This document shows positions 4,979 through 5,332 of a stretch of DNA of 5,332 bases, in pieces. This DNA is from Candidatus Bathyarchaeota archaeon (GTDB taxonomy: Archaea; Thermoproteota; Bathyarchaeia; Bathyarchaeales; Bathycorpusculaceae). The translations under genes and the position numbers were made by a program. Location: positions 1 to 5,332 of the forward strand of contig DAOVIH010000075.1 in assembly GCA_030673805.1 (NCBI GenBank). The letters are read 5' to 3'. The notes beneath the pieces were generated by a model. The model searched no databases. It had not been told where the DNA came from and saw only the letters and a list, made by a program, of their open reading frames with translations. The first letter of the stretch is position 1, and every line of letters starts with the position of its first letter.

Positions 4979-5332
4979 CTAAGCAGACTGTGCTAATTGC
5001 ATGACTTTGACTTCGATTCGTTTGTAGATTCTTTTAGCGTCTTCGTCATTAAGGAAGTACGGGTCTTCAATGTCCCATCGGACGGTCCTACCCCTGCAAT
5101 CTGGACACAGTTTCAGAACGGCAGTCTCATGTTTCTGTTCCATAACCACTATGAGATCATACTCTCTTAGCCTTTTTTCGGAAATGCTCTGAGGAGCTTC
5201 CTTGAGATATCCCGCAGCGTTCAATTCTGCCAAGTACCTCCTAGTTTGACGTGAAATAGGGATCATAACTTGCAACCCAGCGGAATCAGCTTCCAAGTCA
5301 GGTCTAATCTTCCTTAGCAAAGCTTCTGCGAA
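4979..5332 (-). CDS. low-molecular-weight phosphatase / arsenate-reductase-like protein (5' partial)
   Basis: This gene runs off the right edge; 117 codons are visible and roughly 20-25 N-terminal residues are missing, judged from the family's usual 140-150. A TTG at 5318-5320 is not the real start: the frame continues to the edge as FAEALLRK, matching the AEA(L/F)LRK that follows the catalytic loop. The nucleophile loop CX5R lies just outside. Visible family marks are ADSAGLQV, then EYDLIVVMEQKHE, then the general-acid DP motif in WDIEDPYF, and a closing amphipathic helix. A CPDC pair precedes the acid loop. The fold is shared by protein tyrosine phosphatases and thioredoxin-type arsenate reductases, and the two cannot be separated without the N-terminus. 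A CDF metal exporter 92 bp downstream on the same strand makes a metal(loid) role worth considering. Confidence 0.85.
   Translation of the reverse strand, partial: FAEALLRKIRPDLEADSAGLQVMIPISRQTRRYLAELNAAGYLKEAPQSISEKRLREYDLIVVMEQKHETAVLKLCPDCRGRTVRWDIEDPYFLNDEDAKRIYKRIEVKVMQLAQSA

Noticed and set aside
4921..4981. Short open stretch on the - strand after the phosphatase stop (ending DYLILKEELRERTQ) that might signal a frameshifted C-terminus
   Set aside because: The phosphatase already ends at a normal family position after its closing helix, and about 20 open codons are common by chance.
1..5332. CRISPR array, insertion sequence or attachment site
   Set aside because: No regularly spaced direct repeats, no transposase-like ORF and no terminal inverted repeats were seen by eye on either strand.

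Overview
The window reads as a piece of an archaeal chromosome. Its gene complement is what I associate with Bathyarchaeia and related Thermoproteota: an ArnR1-like winged-helix protein, a small helical protein resembling the NitrOD5 domain, a membrane-anchored NosD-type beta-helix surface protein and a small conserved archaeal protein of unknown role. Archaeal control signals fit this: A/T-rich TATA-like boxes about 25 bases before likely transcription starts, and one gene (the cation transporter) with such a box but no ribosome binding site, as for a leaderless message. The lineage is inferred from protein style only; no rRNA is present.

Layout. 1-161 is strikingly A-rich and T-poor on the + strand (about 49% A, 12% T), contains a 34-base tract of only A and C, and could hold the tail of one gene and a 30-codon ORF, or an N-terminal extension of the next gene. 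162-527 (+) is a small helical, cysteine-containing protein. 617-913 (-) is a winged-helix transcription factor, convergent with it, with a TATA-like box and an inverted repeat that could be its own operator. 1129-1341 (+) is a 70-residue conserved-looking archaeal protein of unknown function, divergent from the regulator. From 1390 to the right edge everything is on the - strand. In transcription order it is a low-molecular-weight phosphatase/arsenate-reductase-like gene (5' end outside the window), a cation diffusion facilitator (CDF) metal exporter, and an 828-residue surface protein with two beta-helix modules, an Ig-like domain and a C-terminal membrane anchor.

How the genes may work together. 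The CDF exporter and the LMW-PTP/ArsC-fold protein sit 92 bp apart in the same direction, which would fit metal or metalloid tolerance. The CDF has its own promoter-like box, so they need not share a transcript. The NosD-like protein is 140 bp further on, behind an intergenic stretch with three short inverted repeats and its own Shine-Dalgarno site. Calling it copper-related would rest only on the family name; its visible features suggest a glycosylated, calcium-binding cell-surface protein. I see no mobile element, CRISPR array, tRNA or rRNA. Nothing here is clearly a new system. The best leads are the regulator's inverted repeat, the composition anomaly at the left edge, and the duplicated beta-helix/calcium-loop design of the surface protein.
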